Origin: Gonocerus acuteangulatus
Lineage: Eukaryota; Arthropoda; Insecta; Hemiptera; Coreidae
Assembly: GCA_946811695.1 (NCBI GenBank)
Contig: OX328128.1
Span: 78,857,606 to 78,921,605 of the forward strand
Direction of reading: 5' to 3'
Length of the DNA stretch: 64,000 nucleotides
Positions 22,130 to 33,725 of the stretch are shown here, in pieces. The notes beneath the pieces are model-generated. The model had not been told where the DNA came from. It made no database searches and was given only the letters and a program-made list of their open reading frames with translations. The first letter of the stretch is position 1. Each line of letters begins with the position of its first letter. Both the position numbers and the translations under genes were made by a program.

Positions 22130-22600
22130 TATTCGAAAAGAAAATGGCGACGCTTTGCCTCACCAACGAAAACACTTTTTTTCACGGGCGATAGTCTGCA
22201 GGCGCAATTTTAAGTCTAGAATAAAAAACTAAAATTATTTTGAAAGAAGAAGGTAAAATCTAGCAAAGTACACGGTTTTTAAGAAATATCAATCTTTTCG
22301 AAAATGATGAACAATTCCTAATTTTCTATTGGAATATCCGTCGAAAAAATCATTGTTATAAAGTGGAATACAATGAATCGAAAAACTCCTACGTGCGTCA
22401 CTAGAAAATATCATTGGGATGCTGCAGTTAAAATTTGTAGTTGATCGGTTAACAATTGAAAGCGCTCATCCGATTTGAAAAACATAGTTTTAAGAAAATC
22501 TACTTTTACGTTTTACGTACAGAAGCGTTCATCCCCCCCCCCCCGTAATTTTGATTAGTTAAGGAAGCATTTATGCCCATAAAAAAGAAAATGATAAAAA
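22130..22600. repeat. Interspersed repeat shared with 44.70-45.06 kb
   Basis: Phrases such as GAAAACACTTTTTTTCACGGG, TTAAGTCTAGAATAAAA, ACTAAAATTATT, an AAAACATAGTTTT block and a C-homopolymer recur in the same order at 44.70-45.0 kb. Part (TTTTGATTAGTTAAGGAA) recurs again at 51.50 kb. Function and class unknown. Confidence 0.6.
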
Positions 22601-22629
22601 AACTTTATAATGTACACAGTACTACCACT

Positions 22630-22812
22630 CAATGAAGATGCGTCTGACTGTTGTAGTGTCGGATTCCTACAATTAGTTATGCGGTTTCGAGTCTCACTTG
22701 TAGCAGGTTGAGTTAGTTCATTTATGACCTCGCTGAACCAATTTCTTGCTGCAGAACGTACATATAGGAAGGTTCACAACCTATAAATAAGCCGGCACTT
22801 GTGGCGATAAAA
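22630..22812 (+). repeat. Possible tRNA-derived SINE, degenerate
   Basis: A B-box-like GGTTTCGAGTCTC (about 22683) is followed about 100 bp later by GCCGGCACTTGTGGCGATAA, a SINE-tail-like segment. The A box is weak. Tentative. Confidence 0.35.
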
Positions 22813-23243
22813 ACAAACGCGGAAAAAAATAAAAATAATCTATATCGAATTTTAAAATACAGATAAATACTCCCATTATCCTGGAAGATGACATCTTGAC
22901 TTTAGCAATGTTTTCATAAATGAGGGTGGGGTACAACTATTTTTCTCTTTTCCCATCTCCCAGGGGAATACGGCTATACAGTTGCTATCATTTTGTGGCA
23001 GTTGGAAGACTATCAACAAGTTGTATCAGTGATTATGTTTGGCAAACTACAACTTGCCAAACGTCTAGCCAAGATAAGGGTTAATATTTCAGACTACTTT
23101 AGCTGTCACACGCTCCTCAGTCCTACTTAGTTTATATGATTTCAGTCTCATAACATTCCCCAAGGGCCAGCGGGGCTGGTACTTCGGGGTATCCGATTCT
23201 TTCCTATAATGCTTAATTTAAACGAGCCTAGTAATTTTCATTA

Positions 23244-23279
23244 GTACTTGCCACCTGCCTTGAACTAGGTGGCAAGTAC
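23244..23279. other. Perfect hairpin, 13-bp arms
   Basis: GTACTTGCCACCT and AGGTGGCAAGTAC flank a 10-nt loop. There is no obvious element around it. Confidence 0.7.
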
Positions 23280-24300
23280 ACGTTCGCAAGTAGTGGACAA
23301 GTGCGTTCAATATAGTCCTTTCGGCAACTACCCAGTCACTCAACACTTGCGCTGTTTACACGATGTGACAAGGCACAACTGCGTTGTACTTTGTTGTTGA
23401 TAGTCAACTTATCGCTTAGCAAATGGAATCAATTCGTATTCACTTGTAATTGCGGTGGTTTCTTATAAACAAGAACCTGATTACACGTAGCCACCTGCTG
23501 TGCTCCAGCCGCCTGTCTATCTCATTTTCAGGCAGGTATGAAAGGTCAGATAAGCAATGGAATGGTCATAAGTCCGGATTCCTACCCTCGAACTAGGAAT
23601 CTAGCAGGTCAAATATGTAGCGCCCGCCTGAAAACGGAAAATGACCCCTACTTAGCATTAGCAGAGAAAGACGTAGAATTGCTCATTATTCTCACAATGA
23701 AAATACTATCGATTAGCGCAAAAATAAATAGAATCTCTTCCAAATGAAACGCGAAAATCATGAAGAAATACGGAAACTGTTCATTTGTACCCGGTTCCTC
23801 CAACCAAATGGGCCACCGAGTTTCAAACCACTACCTCACAAGTTCGGTTCTCTAAATAAGCCAAGTCTTCATATGAGGCGTTGAGGATACGAAGGGCGAA
23901 CTCAACTTCCGTTCAAATGTTTCCTGCCATCCGAATCTAGACGCTTCAGAGAATCTACAGGTATATTTTTCATGTTGAGTTCGACCTTCTATCCCTCTCA
24001 AAATACACAGATAATGAAAACAAGCTGCTGGAAACTGCCATAGGAAGGCGGTTTCGAAAGGCAAACTTAACGCTCCACTATTGGTGCAGTGCATGATGAT
24101 ATAAATAAAATGCTCTTTTCCATGAAAGCGAAGTTCACATTAATTCCTGGTCAATTATACAATGAAAAAGAAGTTTTGAATATACTGTAGTGGAGTTCGC
24201 CCTAATGAAAAACATATTAAATCGCATTTCCCTGTAAACTACCTTTTCTTGAGTTCGCTCTTTGTATCCGCAACACCTCATATAGTCTCATAAGCAACTT
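23280..24300. other. Intergenic DNA, nothing recognised
   Basis: Open frames at 23538-23747 and 23852-24094 have no recognisable motif. Confidence 0.5.
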
Positions 24301-24930
24301 ATGCTGTGATATAGAGGCAGGCAGCCCTTAGGGTCTGGCACCCTCATGGAGAGTGGACCAACAGCAAGTGGAAGCTAGGCCCCCTAAAGGAGCTAGGTCT
24401 TCTGTAGGAGCCGAGTCTTCTGATAGACTCGTCAGCTAGCCATGGTGTGATATAGAGGCAGGCAGCCAGTTTGAATCTGGCACCCAAGCGGAGGACGGAC
24501 CAACAGCCTGGGAAGGTAGACCCTCAAAAGGAGCTAGGTCTTCTGAAGGAGCCGAGTCTTGTGATAGACTCGTCAGCTAGCCATGGTGTGATATAGAGGC
24601 AGGCAGCCTGTTTGGATCTGGCACCCAGACGGACGACGGACCAACAGCCTGGGAAGGTAGACCCTCTAAAGGAGCTAGGTCTTCTGAAGGAGCCGAGTCT
24701 TATGATAGACTCGTCAGCTAGCCATGGTGTAATATAGAGGAAGGCAGCCTGTTTGGATCTGGCACCCAGACGGAGGACGGACCAACAGCCTGGGAAGGTA
24801 GGCCCTCTAAAGGAGCTAGGTCTTCTGAAGGAGACGAGTTTTTTTATAGATTCGTCAGCTAGCGATGGGGTGATATAGAGGCAGGCAGCCTTTAGGTTCT
24901 GGCACCAGCATAGAGAGCGGACCAACAAAT
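24301..24930. repeat. Tandem repeat, about 4.5 x 141 bp
   Basis: The anchor GATATAGAGGCAGGCAGCC recurs at 24308, 24449, 24590, 24730 and 24872. Each unit also carries GAGCTAGGTCTTCTG and GATAGACTCGTCAGCTAGCC. Because 141 is a multiple of three, a minus-strand frame (24524-24928) stays open over almost three 47-residue repeats, but it has no start context, signal or domain that would argue for a gene. Confidence 0.9.
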
Positions 24931-26529
24931 CCTAGACTAAAAGTTAATTTCTCTTGATTAGATTTGAGACTCGGAGAATTGAGGTTTTCTAACTTTTGCT
25001 GCCATTCAGAGCTCGAGTTGATAAGAAAGGGACTGGCAAATCTATTTAGAGCAATCTTCATCTTCTTCTTCTTCTTCTCGTCTTTTCAGAAGATTATTTA
25101 TGTTTCGCTTTTAATTTAGCTTGAGAATGATTGGCGGCGGCAGATTGTGACTTCATTCAATCCTTCCAACAATCTATTGCTTTCAGCTCTTCTAATTCAG
25201 TTTTATTTTCAACAATTTTAATTTTCTTTAAATGATTGAACGCCACGTTTGGAAGTCTACAGAATGCCCTGCTCCTTCCTGTCAATGGAAAATTCTATTG
25301 TTGATTCTTTTTGTTTCTTTAAGAAATTTATATATTTGCTTTGTGAAAAATATTGAAGAATACAAGTTCTAAAATGTGTTTAATCTTATTAGCATACTTT
25401 CACTCGAAGGTTGTCGTCACTGGCATAGGTTGGATTCGAAATGCCTCGATGAGAGGACGCCATGTACATTGATTGTCAAATTATGTTCTTAGTCCAATAC
25501 CCTTGTACCCGGATAGCCATAATAGTGTAAAGTGCAAAATTTATTAACATGTTACTGCAAATAGCGTACCTGAACTTGGCCTGACGGTGTGTCGTCATGC
25601 CGTGTAAACTTTGTTTCTAATGTGATGTACATATTTATCATTAAGTATACAAATATTGTAATATGTTAATTGTTAACTTAGAGTGTCTATCTTTGTTTAT
25701 GCTCCTCCAGGGTTTGGTAGAGGATATAACTCAGCTGATTAGGGTACCATTAGCAAATAGAGGTCTTTAGATGTGAGTAGTGTACAGCCAATGTCCTTTA
25801 TCTCTAAATAGATTAGAGCAATCAAATGATACAAGGATAGGCATTAACTAGACAATGTCATGCAGCCAATCCAGGCTCCAATCTCTCATGACAAACAGCT
25901 GTACATAGGAGATAGGGAACTGATTACAGCGGTGATTGGTGCGCATGTTATGAGAAGAAACCGTTCACAGGTGGTTAAATGGGTTTTGTTCATTCTGGAA
26001 GCCCCTTCCGAAGATTCTAGCAATCATTAAGGAAATAAGAACGAGGTGGATAAGTCAACTTGGCTGGTACTATCGAAGTCTGACAAAACAGTGCTTCGAA
26101 TTACTCAAATATTTAGTTTTGATGTAAATTTGTCCATTATTAAATTTTATAATCAATCTTTAGTATAGATGTGGAATATAAAGGGAGGTAGATAAACCCG
26201 CGGATCTCCGAAATTAGGGCTTGGCCGAGTGATTGAATATTGTTCGATACCGACAGAGAAAATCTTCCATTGAACGTTAAATGTCCGACGCTGATGAATT
26301 AATCCGAAATCAGATCTGACTGGAGCTGGAAATATCCTTTGAATTAAGCCCGCTTTTCAATTCCGAGCAAATCGTTCAGTGATAACACCATGAGGCGAAC
26401 ATAACTGTCAAGGGTTCATAGATCATTTTTATTTGTCTATTCACTAAATCTCCTGGCTACATTGGTAATAGACGTTATATCAATGATTGAAATGGGGGAT
26501 GAATCTCGGCGAATTTTCTGGGAGTCTAG
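24931..26529. other. Intergenic DNA, nothing recognised
   Basis: Contains a TTC-rich tract at 25058-25078. No gene or repeat family recognised. Confidence 0.5.
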
Positions 26530-26855
26530 TGCAACATTCCTCACTCCATTGCAAACACAGCTCCGTCCTCGATATCCAATCAGCTGGATCTCGTATAATA
26601 TTCCTTACACGATTGCAGCCACAGCTCCGTCCTCGATATCCAATCAGCTGGATCTCGTATAATATTCCCTTCACGATTGCAGCCACAGCTCCGTGTTCGT
26701 TCTCCAATCAACTGTGGCTGGAGCAACATTCCTCACACCATTTCAACCACAGCTCCGTCCTCGTTCTCCAATCAACTGGAGCTGGTGTAACATTCCACAC
26801 ACCATTTCAACCACAGCTCCGTCTTCGTTCTCCAATCAACTGGAGGTGGTTTTAC
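26530..26855. repeat. Tandem repeat, 5 x 64 bp
   Basis: CACAGCTCCGT recurs at 26556, 26620, 26684, 26748 and 26812, exactly 64 bp apart. Units 1-2 carry GATATCCAATCAGCTGGATC; later units carry GTTCTCCAATCAACTG. Overlapping frames on both strands are repeat artefacts. Confidence 0.9.
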
Positions 26856-26939
26856 AATCTTCATCGTTATTTTCTGCTTTAAAATGTAGTTGTTTGTCAG
26901 CTATGATTCCTAACATCTGGCAATATGTAAAGCGAAATA

Positions 26940-26992
26940 CCGCTTAGGAGTAACTGCTTCATCTTAGCGCCTTCCCTTATTAAGATCCTTAT
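26940..26992 (+). mobile_element. HL repeat, 5'-end fragment
   Basis: AGTAACTGCTTCATCTTAGCGC matches the HL 5' hairpin region with changes. Confidence 0.4.
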
Positions 26993-27204
26993 TCCTTGTT
27001 GAGGTCCAAAAAGCTTGAAATTTTAACTGCTAATATTCATTTATCAAACCCCTGCAATTTTCGCAGGAAAGATTTGATAAACTAATTTTACAATAAACAC
27101 AGATGTTTACAGGAGCTTCACGTTTGATATTTTCTGAATGAAATTGTCAATTTTCAATACATCTTCATAATCGTCGGAACATTTCAAAATTTATTTACCT
27201 ATTG

Positions 27205-27368
27205 TAATTTTTTTTTTTTTTTTTTTTTTTTGTGGTTCATCGACATCTGGGCCATTAGCACCGACATCCAAGGTACAGCGAGGATTTTTTTCAACGAGCC
27301 CTGAAATGAGAAAATTCCTGCCGCCGGGGGGAATCGAACTAGACGGCCACTAGACCACGGGGAGACCC
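27205..27368 (-). mobile_element. tRNA-derived SINE, family A
   Basis: Minus-strand head CTCCCCGTGGTCTAGTGGCC (A-box region), B-box-like GTTCGATTCCCC at about 27331, and body GCAGGAATTTTCTCATTTCA leading to an A tail (T run 27208-27231). Same family as 59.55 and 58.7 kb. Confidence 0.8.
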
Positions 27369-27844
27369 TTATTTATTGTAATAACTTAATTTTAATATAA
27401 GAAATGTTTCCCGGATATTCTGTTTACCTGCACTTAATGGGACTTGCTCAGGATTGCGCCTCCTGATTTCCGGGATTTATCTAACTTAAGAATAGCGCTT
27501 ACATCGCCAACTTCTCAGAGGACAGACCTTTTAAGTGCTCGAGTAAAATGTGTTTACTAAGAACGCAAAGAAAATATTTGCATTTTACCAGAGAATAATA
27601 AGTAAAATTGTATTATAGACCTTTTTCTTTTAAAATTGAAGATTAAAAAATAGATAATATTTGACTTCCATTGGAGGACCGATGAAGAATTGTTTGAGAT
27701 TCGACGCCATTTCTTCTAAAAACACTCCGAGCAGAAGATGCTCTATTCGAGTTGGTACTTCAAGCTTCTCCGCTGCCATTTTATCTGATTAAGTGAAGTC
27801 GATAAGGTAAGAGGCGGAAATATCTCAAAGTTGCGGAAAATCAT
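27369..27844. other. Intergenic DNA, nothing recognised
   Basis: No supported feature. Confidence 0.5.
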
Positions 27845-29045
27845 GACAGTTATACTTCTAAGGTGCTGAGTATCATGACAGGCATGCCTCTATGGGGCGG
27901 TGTATCGTGACAGGCATGCCTCTATGGGGCGGTGTATCGTGACAGGCATGCCTCTATGGGGCGGTGTATCGTGACAGGCATGCCTCTATGGGGCGGTGTA
28001 TCGTGACAGGCATGCCTCTATGGGGCGGTGTATCGTGACAGGCATCTCTTTACGTCGTGGTGTATTATGAGAGGCATCTCTTTACGCCGCGGTGTATCTT
28101 GACAGGCATACATCTAAGGTGATGTGACTCTTGACGGGCATGCATCTATGGGGCGGTGTATCGTGACAGGCATCTCTTTACGTCGTGGTGTATTATGAGA
28201 GGCACCTCTTTACGCCGCGGTGTATCGTGACAGGCATACATCTAAGGTGATGTGACTCTTGACGGGCATGCCTCTATGGGGCGGTATATCGTGACAGGCA
28301 TCTCTTTACGTCGTGGTGTATTATGAGAGGCATCTCTTTACGCCGCGGTGTATCGTGACAGGCATACATCTAAGGGGATGTGACTCTTGGAGGGCATGCC
28401 TCTATGGGGCGGTGTATCATGACAGGCATACATCTAAGGGGATGTGACTCTTGGAGGGCATGCCTCTATGGAGCGGTGTATTATGACAGGCATACATCTA
28501 AGGAGATGTGACTCTTGGAGGGCATGCCTCTATGGGGTGGTGTATTATGACAGGCATACATCTAAGGGGATGTGACTCTTGGAGGGCATGCCTCTATGGA
28601 GCGGTGCATTATGACAGGCATACATCTAAGGAGATGTGACTCTTGGAGGGCATGCCTCTATGGAGCGGTGTATTATGACAGGCATACATCTAAGGAGATG
28701 TGACTCTTGGAGGGCATGCCTCTATGGAGCGGTGTATTATGACAGGCATACATCTAAGGAGATGTGACTCTTGGAGGGCATGCCTCTATGGGGTGGTGTA
28801 TTATGACAGGCATACATCTAAGGGGATGTGACTCTTGGAGGGCATGCCTCTATGGAGCGGTGCATTATGACAGGCATACATCTAAGGGGATGTGACTCTT
28901 GGAGGGCATGCCTCTATGGAGCGGTGCATTATGACAGGCATACATCTAAGGAGATGTGACTCTTGGAGGGCATGCCTCTATGGAGCGGTGTATTATGACA
29001 GGCATACATCTAAGGAGATGTGACTCTTGGAGGGCATGCCTCTAT
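27845..29045. repeat. Satellite array of 32-bp monomers with 64-bp and 128-bp higher-order units
   Basis: About 37 monomers of 32 bp share GACAGGCAT or GAGGGCATGCC cores. From left to right: a run of one monomer type (GTGACAGGCATGCCTCTATG), then four-monomer units containing CTCTTTACGTCGTGGTG and CTCTTTACGCCGCGGTG, then a long run of two-monomer (64-bp) units combining CATACATCTAAGG and GAGGGCATGCCTCTATGG versions. Confidence 0.95.
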
Positions 29046-29379
29046 TAAGATTAGAATAGAAACAAATAATTTGATTCATATTTCATTACAACTACTTGAG
29101 GAAGAGCTATTTTTAGGCGTCAGAAGCATAGTAAACTGGAAATAATCCAGTTACATCGAAGCGGAAATTACTCAAACCGCCTTCTCCTTTATTCCTGAGG
29201 AAGACCCTATAAATCGATACGCTACACAAATGAATAATATAAAACTGTTTTGTGTTTTACTAAAATATAATTTAACTGTTACATGTAATTTCAATATAAA
29301 AAAAAACAGCAACCAATAAAAAACTGATTAAAGCGAACTCAAAGATACATTTAAAGGACGGAAACCAATACTTTCGAAG
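29046..29379. other. Intergenic DNA, nothing recognised
   Basis: No supported feature. Confidence 0.5.
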
Positions 29380-29768
29380 TATGAAGTACCTACTTATTTC
29401 CCCGTCAGAGATTTTTTAATCGAAAATGACTTCAGAACCGTTTTTGTGTAACATTTAATATGCTTTCGGTTGATTTTTTTTCGCTTACCACGACTTTCCA
29501 ACCATTGTCGAGTTATTTAAAAAAATACACTGAGATCCAAAAACTGCTAATGTGTGTTACTGAATTTTGTAACTGTCGTTTGTTTTCGTACGTTAGGCAA
29601 CCATTATAAAGTGTACCTACAAACATGAAAAACGTACGTGAAAACGTACAACGATTCTTTTGGGCGAATTTCGCATAAAGACTATGTTCCTGTGGATGGA
29701 TTTTTTTAGTTAACGAACTTGGCCTTTTTAATTAGATAAAGTATTTTCTTACAATCTTCGGGGAACCA

Positions 29769-29824
<56 letters not shown>

Positions 29825-29967
29825 AATTTGGCCTTTGACCACCGTTATTTTCGTTCTCTAGGGATTCTGAACCGTAAATATTTCTAGTCGGTACTTCCGG
29901 ATTCCATCATGAGATCAACTTTATAAGTGGGGTTCCTCCCTATGGAGGGAGGGAGGAACCACGCTAA
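29380..29967 (+). mobile_element. HL repeat, 5'-truncated diverged copy
   Basis: Body from AAGTATGAAGTACCTACTTA onward, (TA)n core 29773-29821, conserved CGGTACTTCCGGATTCCATC, and a perfect hairpin end CCTATGGAGGGAGGGAGGAA followed by CCACGCTAA at 29967. The next base begins a LINE reverse transcriptase fragment. Confidence 0.8.
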
Positions 29968-30432
29968 AAAGGGAAAGATAGCAATTTGTCTTCAAGTCTC
30001 AGGCCCATTTGTATCACTAATTGTTGTGGAAAAATACTGAAGAAAATGATAAATAAAAAAATTATTTGGTACATAGAAAACAATAACCTTCTTTCGGGAA
30101 TCCAATTTGGTTTTAGACCAAAGCTCTCTGCCATGCAACATATTGCTAGACTAGATAATTACAATTTAGATGCCTTCCGAAATAAAAAAATCCATACCAG
30201 GTTTATCATTAGATCTAGAAAAAGCCTATGACAGAATATGGAGAAGAATAATACTGTCTCAGCTGCTAGAATGGGGTGTGCAAGGCCAAGTCGTGCTATA
30301 CTTGAAGAGCTATCTTTCCCGAAGATCATTCAGAGTGAGAACAGGTACGGCTCTTTCAGCGTTTTTACAGGAGAATGGAGTGCCTCAAGGAGGTGTCCTG
30401 AGTACGACTCTCTTTAATATCACTATAACACA
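29968..30432 (+). pseudogene. LINE reverse transcriptase fragment
   Basis: The frame opens KGKDSNLSSSLRPICITNCC, the KPGKD..SYRPISL.. entry of non-LTR reverse transcriptases, then QFGFRPKLSAMQHIARLDNY. A frameshift near 30180 moves the frame to GLSLDLEKAYDRIWRRIILS, carrying the first catalytic aspartate region (DLEKAYD), and QENGVPQGGVLSTTLFNI, the PQG.VLS motif. It stops before the F/YADD box, where diverged HL sequence begins. Jockey/CR1-like by motif; non-functional. Confidence 0.85.
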
Positions 30433-30585
30433 CAAAACCACCGTCATTTTCTTTATCTTTCTGAAACGAGAAATTTGGTATTGAATACTCGAGGATTGCT
30501 TCATGAGGTCAACCTCATAAGCGGATTTTCTCCCTAAGCCTACGTACTTTCTGCCTGTATGCCTACAGGCAGAAAGTACGCTTAA
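30433..30585 (+). mobile_element. HL repeat 3' end with a replacement hairpin
   Basis: HL 3' landmarks (AACCGTCAT-type core edge, TCTGAAACG, GGATTGCTTCATGAGGTCAA, CCTCATAAGCGG) lead to CTCCCTA. The usual GGTTCCTCCC hairpin is then replaced by a different one with 17-bp perfect arms (30543-30559, 30564-30580) around TGCC, followed at once by CTTAAAG where other copies have CTAAAAG. Confidence 0.65.
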
Positions 30586-32399
30586 AGAAGCAAATATAGT
30601 CACTTCAACTGTTAAAATTTAGGCTTAAATATTTCTTTAATTTAGGCATTTCGAAAAATATGCACTTGGATTATTTCACACAATGATCCTCTCCTTATAT
30701 TTGAATGTAATGGATTGTGTTTCAGGCATTGAGAACAAAAATTGCTTGCAAAAGGTAAATCCACACCCTCGCTTATAAGTATTAATTATTTCAGGGGGAA
30801 ATAAAATCTGACTATTTACTTAATTTCGCACTTACATGTTATTCTGTTAAAATATTTATCAGGTTTTTAATTTTTACATATCATTTTTAAATTACTTTTT
30901 TGATCATTTTAATCTTTTAATATCACACTTAATTTGTTTTATTTTATTGTTATCCATTAAGTTCAATAATTATAAAAATTAAATCAAAATGAAGCAATTA
31001 ATGTGTAATTGCAAATGATTTAAAAAAAAAAAAATGTTTATTAATTTCGGAGTTACAATAGCAGGAGCATTGTTTGTTCAGATAATGTCTTAGTATTCAA
31101 TTTTACGTTAAAGAAGTTAATTGATCAGTAATAATTATTATTTTTATTAACATTATACATTTATTTGGTATACTACTAGGTATATAATTTTTATTTCATT
31201 ATACAATTATTTTACTCTTAATGGGCAATTCGTTTACAAACAATTATAACTATTATTTTCTGTAACTTTTATGGGAATGGTCACCATTGCTGTGGGTCTC
31301 TAGAGGTTAATAAATTTATAAATACAAATTCTTCTTTATTAAAAAAATAAATAAAAATATCTGTGTGTATTTTGGAATTTGATTTATCACATCAATTTGC
31401 CACCATATAGAAATTCCTATAGTATTTATGAATAGATATTCCATTAAAATATATATACGTATATATATTTTTATGAAATATTTATTTCTAGGTTAGTTAA
31501 TTTTTTTTAAATGTGTAAAATAACATTTTATAACAAGTTCACCTATTTTTTTGTTGCAAAAAAACGTTTGTTGTTTACGAGGTTTTCTGTGAAAGGGGCA
31601 TTGAAAGCCACCGAAAAGGTTTTGTGTATAATAAAATCAAATATCTGTAGAAATTTCACATTTTCAACAATGTCAGCAATTAAGTAATTATATAATGATA
31701 AAAATAAATTCTTATCAAATTAAGGAATACATTTTTTTTATTATTGGAAAATATACGTCATTGTGCCGATCCATTTAAATAATATTCCTATAAATATAGA
31801 ACTTAAAAAGATTAAAATTTCTTTTTATTTGTTTTTTTTTTCCTTGTAAGTAACAACAACAATTACTATTAAAACAATATAATATTAGCTAGTGGAATAA
31901 AGAATTACAGCTGTTCACTCCACGGATATCTTATTATTCATCTTATTATTATAGATAGGATTATAAAAAAATTGCAGGTGTATAGAATATAATAGACATA
32001 AGGAGAAGCCGGATGCATCCGTTCCAAGATATATTCCAGCTGTTGGGGTAGTGCTTTCGAAGAGAGGAGTAGGTAAAGGGTTAAGAGATAATAGTGCAGG
32101 TTTAACATCGAGAACAACACCCAGAGCATAGCTTCACTTACGATGCTTGTTCTCCATCACATGTAGCCTGCTTGGAAGTCTAGCGAATACTGGAGGTCGT
32201 ACACAGGGCTGTTCCCGGGGAAGGCCGAGTATTCCCGAGTCTTCCCGAACTATACCCCCACTCCCCGTCGGGATTAGTATAGTAGTACTGGAGAAACTAT
32301 AGCAATTCTCTCGATACTTCCAGTAGATTTGTCTGTAGATAAAGCACCAGTAGGCGTATAACCCGTCACTATTTCTCTATACTGGAGGAACTCTACGGT
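30586..32399. other. AT-rich intergenic DNA, no gene seen
   Basis: Unusually AT-rich, with many homopolymer runs. No recognisable coding, RNA or transposon signal. The last 250 bp have stalled sequence resembling the start of the satellite that follows. Confidence 0.5.
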
Positions 32400-33725
32400 T
32401 GAGAGGTACCTTCGGGTGTTCTGGATGATGAGTATGGATGACCGGAAGAAGTATCATCCGGTTTCCTGGATGAGTTGGATGAACGACATGGTTGTCTACA
32501 CCCGCTGATGAGGAGGAATGACTTGGCTGTCTAGAACCGATGATGGTGGTCCAAGGCATAGTTGTCTACACCCAATGATGAGGAGGAATGATTTGGATGT
32601 CTATAGCCTATGATGATGGTCCCTGGCATGGTTGTCTACACCCGATTATGATGAGGAATGACTTGGCTTTCTAAAGTCGATGATGATGGTCCATGGCATG
32701 GTTGTCTACACCCAATGATGAGGAGGAATGATTTGGCTGTCGATAGCCTATGATGATGGTCCCTGACATGGTTGTCTACACCCGATTATGATGAGGAATG
32801 ACTTGGCTTTCTAAAGTCGATGATGATGGTCCATGGCATGGTTGTCTACACCCGATGATGAGAAGGAATGACTTGGCTGTCTAGAACCGATGAGGATGGT
32901 CCATGGCATGGTTGTCTACACCCAATGATGAGGAGGAATGATTTGGCTGTCTATAGCCTATGATGATGGTCCCTGGCATGGTTGTTTACACCCGATGATG
33001 AGGAGGAATGACTTCGCTGTCTAGAACCGATGAGGATGGTCCCTGGCATGGTTGTCTACAGCCGATTATGATGAGGAATGACTTCGCAATGACTTCGCTG
33101 TCTAGAACCGATGAGGATGGTCCCTGGCATGGTTTTCTACACCCATGATGAGGAAAAAGGACTTGGCTGTCTAGAACCGATGATGATGGTGAATGGCATG
33201 GTTCTTTATACTCGACGATGAGGAGGAATGACTTGGCTGTCTAGAACCGATGATGATGGTCCATCGCATGGTTGTCTACACCCTATGATGAGGAGGAATG
33301 ACTTGGCTGTCTAGAACCGATGATGATGGTCCATCGCATGGTTGTCTACACCCGATGATGAGGAGGAATGACTTGGCTGTCTAGAACCGATGAGGATGGT
33401 TCATGGCGTCGTTAACGTCTCTAGTCCCGATGATATGAGAGAATGCCATATTTCCCTAGAACGGATGATGTTTGTGAATGACCTAGCTATCCAGCCCTGA
33501 TGACGAAGAGGAATGTGACTTGGTTGTCTAGTCTTGTCGATTAATATGGATGAACTTAATTTTAACGATAGTGGATGGTCTGATTTTCTATCCCTCATGA
33601 TGCGAGTGAATGCCCTCTTTTTTCTATCCCAATGCTGAGGGAGGATTTCTTATTGTCTAACCCTGATGATGAGCGTGTACGACCTCGTTGTTTGGTCTCC
33701 ATGACGAGGATATGCGCCTCGTATT
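32400..33725. repeat. Satellite array, 35-bp monomers in 70-bp dimers
   Basis: The dominant unit is 70 bp: TGATGATGGTCCATGGCATG... then TGATGAGGAGGAATGACTTG.... The two 35-bp halves align (ATGGCATGGTTGTCTACACC versus ATGACTTGGCTGTCTAGAAC), so the unit is a dimer of one ancestral monomer. The middle (32540-33400) is homogeneous; edges (32400-32540 and 33420-33725) hold increasingly diverged monomers. Confidence 0.9.

Noticed and set aside
30586..32399. Very AT-rich stretch as replication origin or scaffold attachment region
   Set aside because: Base composition alone does not support such a call.
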